Source of the DNA: CAIYRG01 sp035632215
Lineage (GTDB): Bacteria > Pseudomonadota > Alphaproteobacteria > Micropepsales > Micropepsaceae
Direction: 5' to 3'
Length of the DNA: 52,301 nt
Assembly: GCA_035632215.1 (NCBI GenBank)
Contig: DASQHF010000050.1
Span: 1 to 52,301 of the forward strand
The stretch's first letter is position 1. Each line of letters opens with the position of its first letter. The position numbers and the translations under genes were made by a program. Below are positions 51,333-52,301 of the stretch, piece by piece. The notes under the pieces were generated by a model. The model worked only from the letters and a program-made list of their open reading frames with translations, made no database searches and was not told the origin of the DNA.

Positions 51333-52279
51333 GCAAGGACCGAGATAAAGCCGATCGAAGCCTTACCCCTGATGCCGCGCCTTCGCGCGGCATCAGCGTT
51401 TGTGCGCCGGCGAAGCTCAATCTGTTTTTGCATGTCGGCGAGAAGCGGCCCGACCGCTATCACGCGCTGGAAAGCCTGGTCGTGTTTGCCGAGGCTTCAG
51501 ACCGGCTCGAGCTCTCGCCCGCAGCTGCGCTCAGCCTGAAGATCACCGGTCCATTCCGCGCCCAGGTGCCCAAGGGCGAGAACAATCTCGTGCTCAAAGC
51601 CGCGCGAGCGCTCCAGGAGTTGGGAAGAAAAGGCGAGGGTGCCGAGATCACACTCGAGAAGAACCTCCCCGTTACCGCGGGCCTCGGCGGCGGCTCGGCC
51701 GATGCCGCGGCGGTTTTAAGGGCCTTGAACGTGCTTTGGCATCTGGATCGGCCGGAAAGCGAGCTCATCGAGATCGCCGCCGAGCTCGGCTCGGACGTGC
51801 CGGCGTGCCTCTTATCACGCCCATGCTGGATGGAGGGCCGCGGCGAACAGGTGACGAAGACGCCGCCCTTACCCCAGCTTGCCGCCGTGCTCGTCAATCC
51901 GGGCGTTCAAGTCCCGACTGCGGAAGTGTTCGCGGCTTTGAACGCGCGCACGGGCGTCGGCCAGATGCGGCCACCGCCTGCGAGCGTCCAGAGCCTGTGG
52001 GACATGGTCGCCTATCTCGACGATGCCACCAACGATCTCGAAGCGCCCGCCTGCCGGCTTTACCCGGTGATCGACGAAGTGCTCGACGCCTTGAGTCAGG
52101 AACCGGGCTGCGTCGTAGCGCAGATGTCGGGAAGCGGCGCCACCTGCTTCGGCCTGTTCGAAAGCGGCCAACTCGCGCTCGGCGGCGCGGAGCGGATCGC
52201 GCTCGAGCATCCGGTATGGTGGGTGCGCGCAACGCGCATCGCGGGCGCCGACATCGGCGCGCCGCGTTGGAAGGCGTGA
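51329..52279 (+). CDS. ispE: 4-diphosphocytidyl-2-C-methyl-D-erythritol kinase
   Basis: A GHMP kinase of the MEP isoprenoid pathway. It has 316 residues from the GTG at 51329, which overlaps the TPR gene stop. CAPAKLNLFLHVGEKRPDRYHALESLV is the N-terminal substrate region, PVTAGLGGGSADAAAVLRAL the ATP-binding GHMP loop, and QMSGSGATCFGLF the C-terminal glycine motif. The first 22 or so residues (VSKDRDKADRSLTPDAA) are unconserved. The open frame extends further upstream into the TPR gene but is not needed. The gene is complete; the window ends 22 bases later. Confidence 0.94.
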   Translation: MSKDRDKADRSLTPDAAPSRGISVCAPAKLNLFLHVGEKRPDRYHALESLVVFAEASDRLELSPAAALSLKITGPFRAQVPKGENNLVLKAARALQELGRKGEGAEITLEKNLPVTAGLGGGSADAAAVLRALNVLWHLDRPESELIEIAAELGSDVPACLLSRPCWMEGRGEQVTKTPPLPQLAAVLVNPGVQVPTAEVFAALNARTGVGQMRPPPASVQSLWDMVAYLDDATNDLEAPACRLYPVIDEVLDALSQEPGCVVAQMSGSGATCFGLFESGQLALGGAERIALEHPVWWVRATRIAGADIGAPRWKA

Positions 52280-52301
52280 CTTGGGGTCAGACACCAGCTG
52301 C

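Noticed and set aside
1..52301. Mobile elements, CRISPR arrays, toxin-antitoxin or phage-defence genes
   Set aside because: I looked for transposases, integrases, regularly spaced repeats and typical defence domains on both strands and found none. ccrM is a solitary cell-cycle methylase with no restriction partner.

Overview
The window reads as a stretch of core chromosome from a GC-rich alphaproteobacterium. It carries the alphaproteobacterial cell-cycle set (MipZ, DivK, PleD and the GANTC methylase CcrM), an F0 ATP-synthase operon that includes the duplicated b' subunit and is separate from F1, and a DUF1489 gene. It also has the conserved smc-dsbA-dciA-mutY-ccrM-rnhB neighbourhood and the nagZ-scpA-scpB neighbourhood. 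A phasin gene with PhaR-type operators implies storage of polyhydroxyalkanoate. I see no rRNA, tRNA, CRISPR array, phage, transposase or other sign of a mobile element. Coding density is very high and no gene-free stretch exceeds 300 bases.

Layout. 0-8 kb: DUF1489, panC, putA, mipZ with a Pam18-like J protein, a D,D-carboxypeptidase with a SPOR domain, and a phasin. 8-16 kb: clpS-clpA, a secreted DUF6152 protein with a DUF6644 membrane partner, a minus-strand group ridA / DUF482 / HIT / ABM, and the two-step agmatine-to-putrescine operon aguA-aguB. 16-20 kb: DUF3572, divK-pleD, a long inverted repeat, and three Ala/Pro-rich lipoprotein genes. 20-29 kb: erpA-xth divergent from dgt, then a SPOR protein, nagZ, scpA, scpB, an MFS exporter, a GDT1-family transporter, and rnd. 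29-35 kb: aspS, a small secreted protein, a MetE-like methyltransferase, and atpI-B-E-F'-F. 35-44 kb: smc, a DsbA-like protein, dciA, mutY, ccrM, rnhB and a radical SAM protein. 44-52 kb: a secreted Gly/Tyr/Pro-rich protein, moaB, a lytic transglycosylase, a family-4-like uracil-DNA glycosylase, ETF-QO, a TPR lipoprotein and ispE.

Shared themes. Chromosome segregation and division are strongly represented (MipZ, Smc-ScpA-ScpB, DivK/PleD, CcrM). Cell-wall turnover follows (D,D-carboxypeptidase, NagZ, soluble lytic transglycosylase, two SPOR proteins), then DNA repair (Xth, MutY, UDG, RNase HII). Several genes use GTG or TTG starts, and many neighbours overlap by 1-4 bases.

No obvious new multi-gene system stands out. 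The most interesting signals are regulatory or architectural. They are: (i) five GANTC sites packed into 68 bp at the ccrM promoter; (ii) a GANTC site in the short mipZ leader; (iii) two palindromes with the PhaR core bracketing the phasin promoter; (iv) divergent dciA and mutY whose start codons practically coincide; (v) four convergent gene pairs sharing exactly four bases of stop codon; (vi) a uracil-DNA glycosylase lacking two of the usual four Fe-S cysteines; and (vii) a cluster of (Ala-Pro)n lipoproteins. All functional calls come from reading the sequence; no database search was run.
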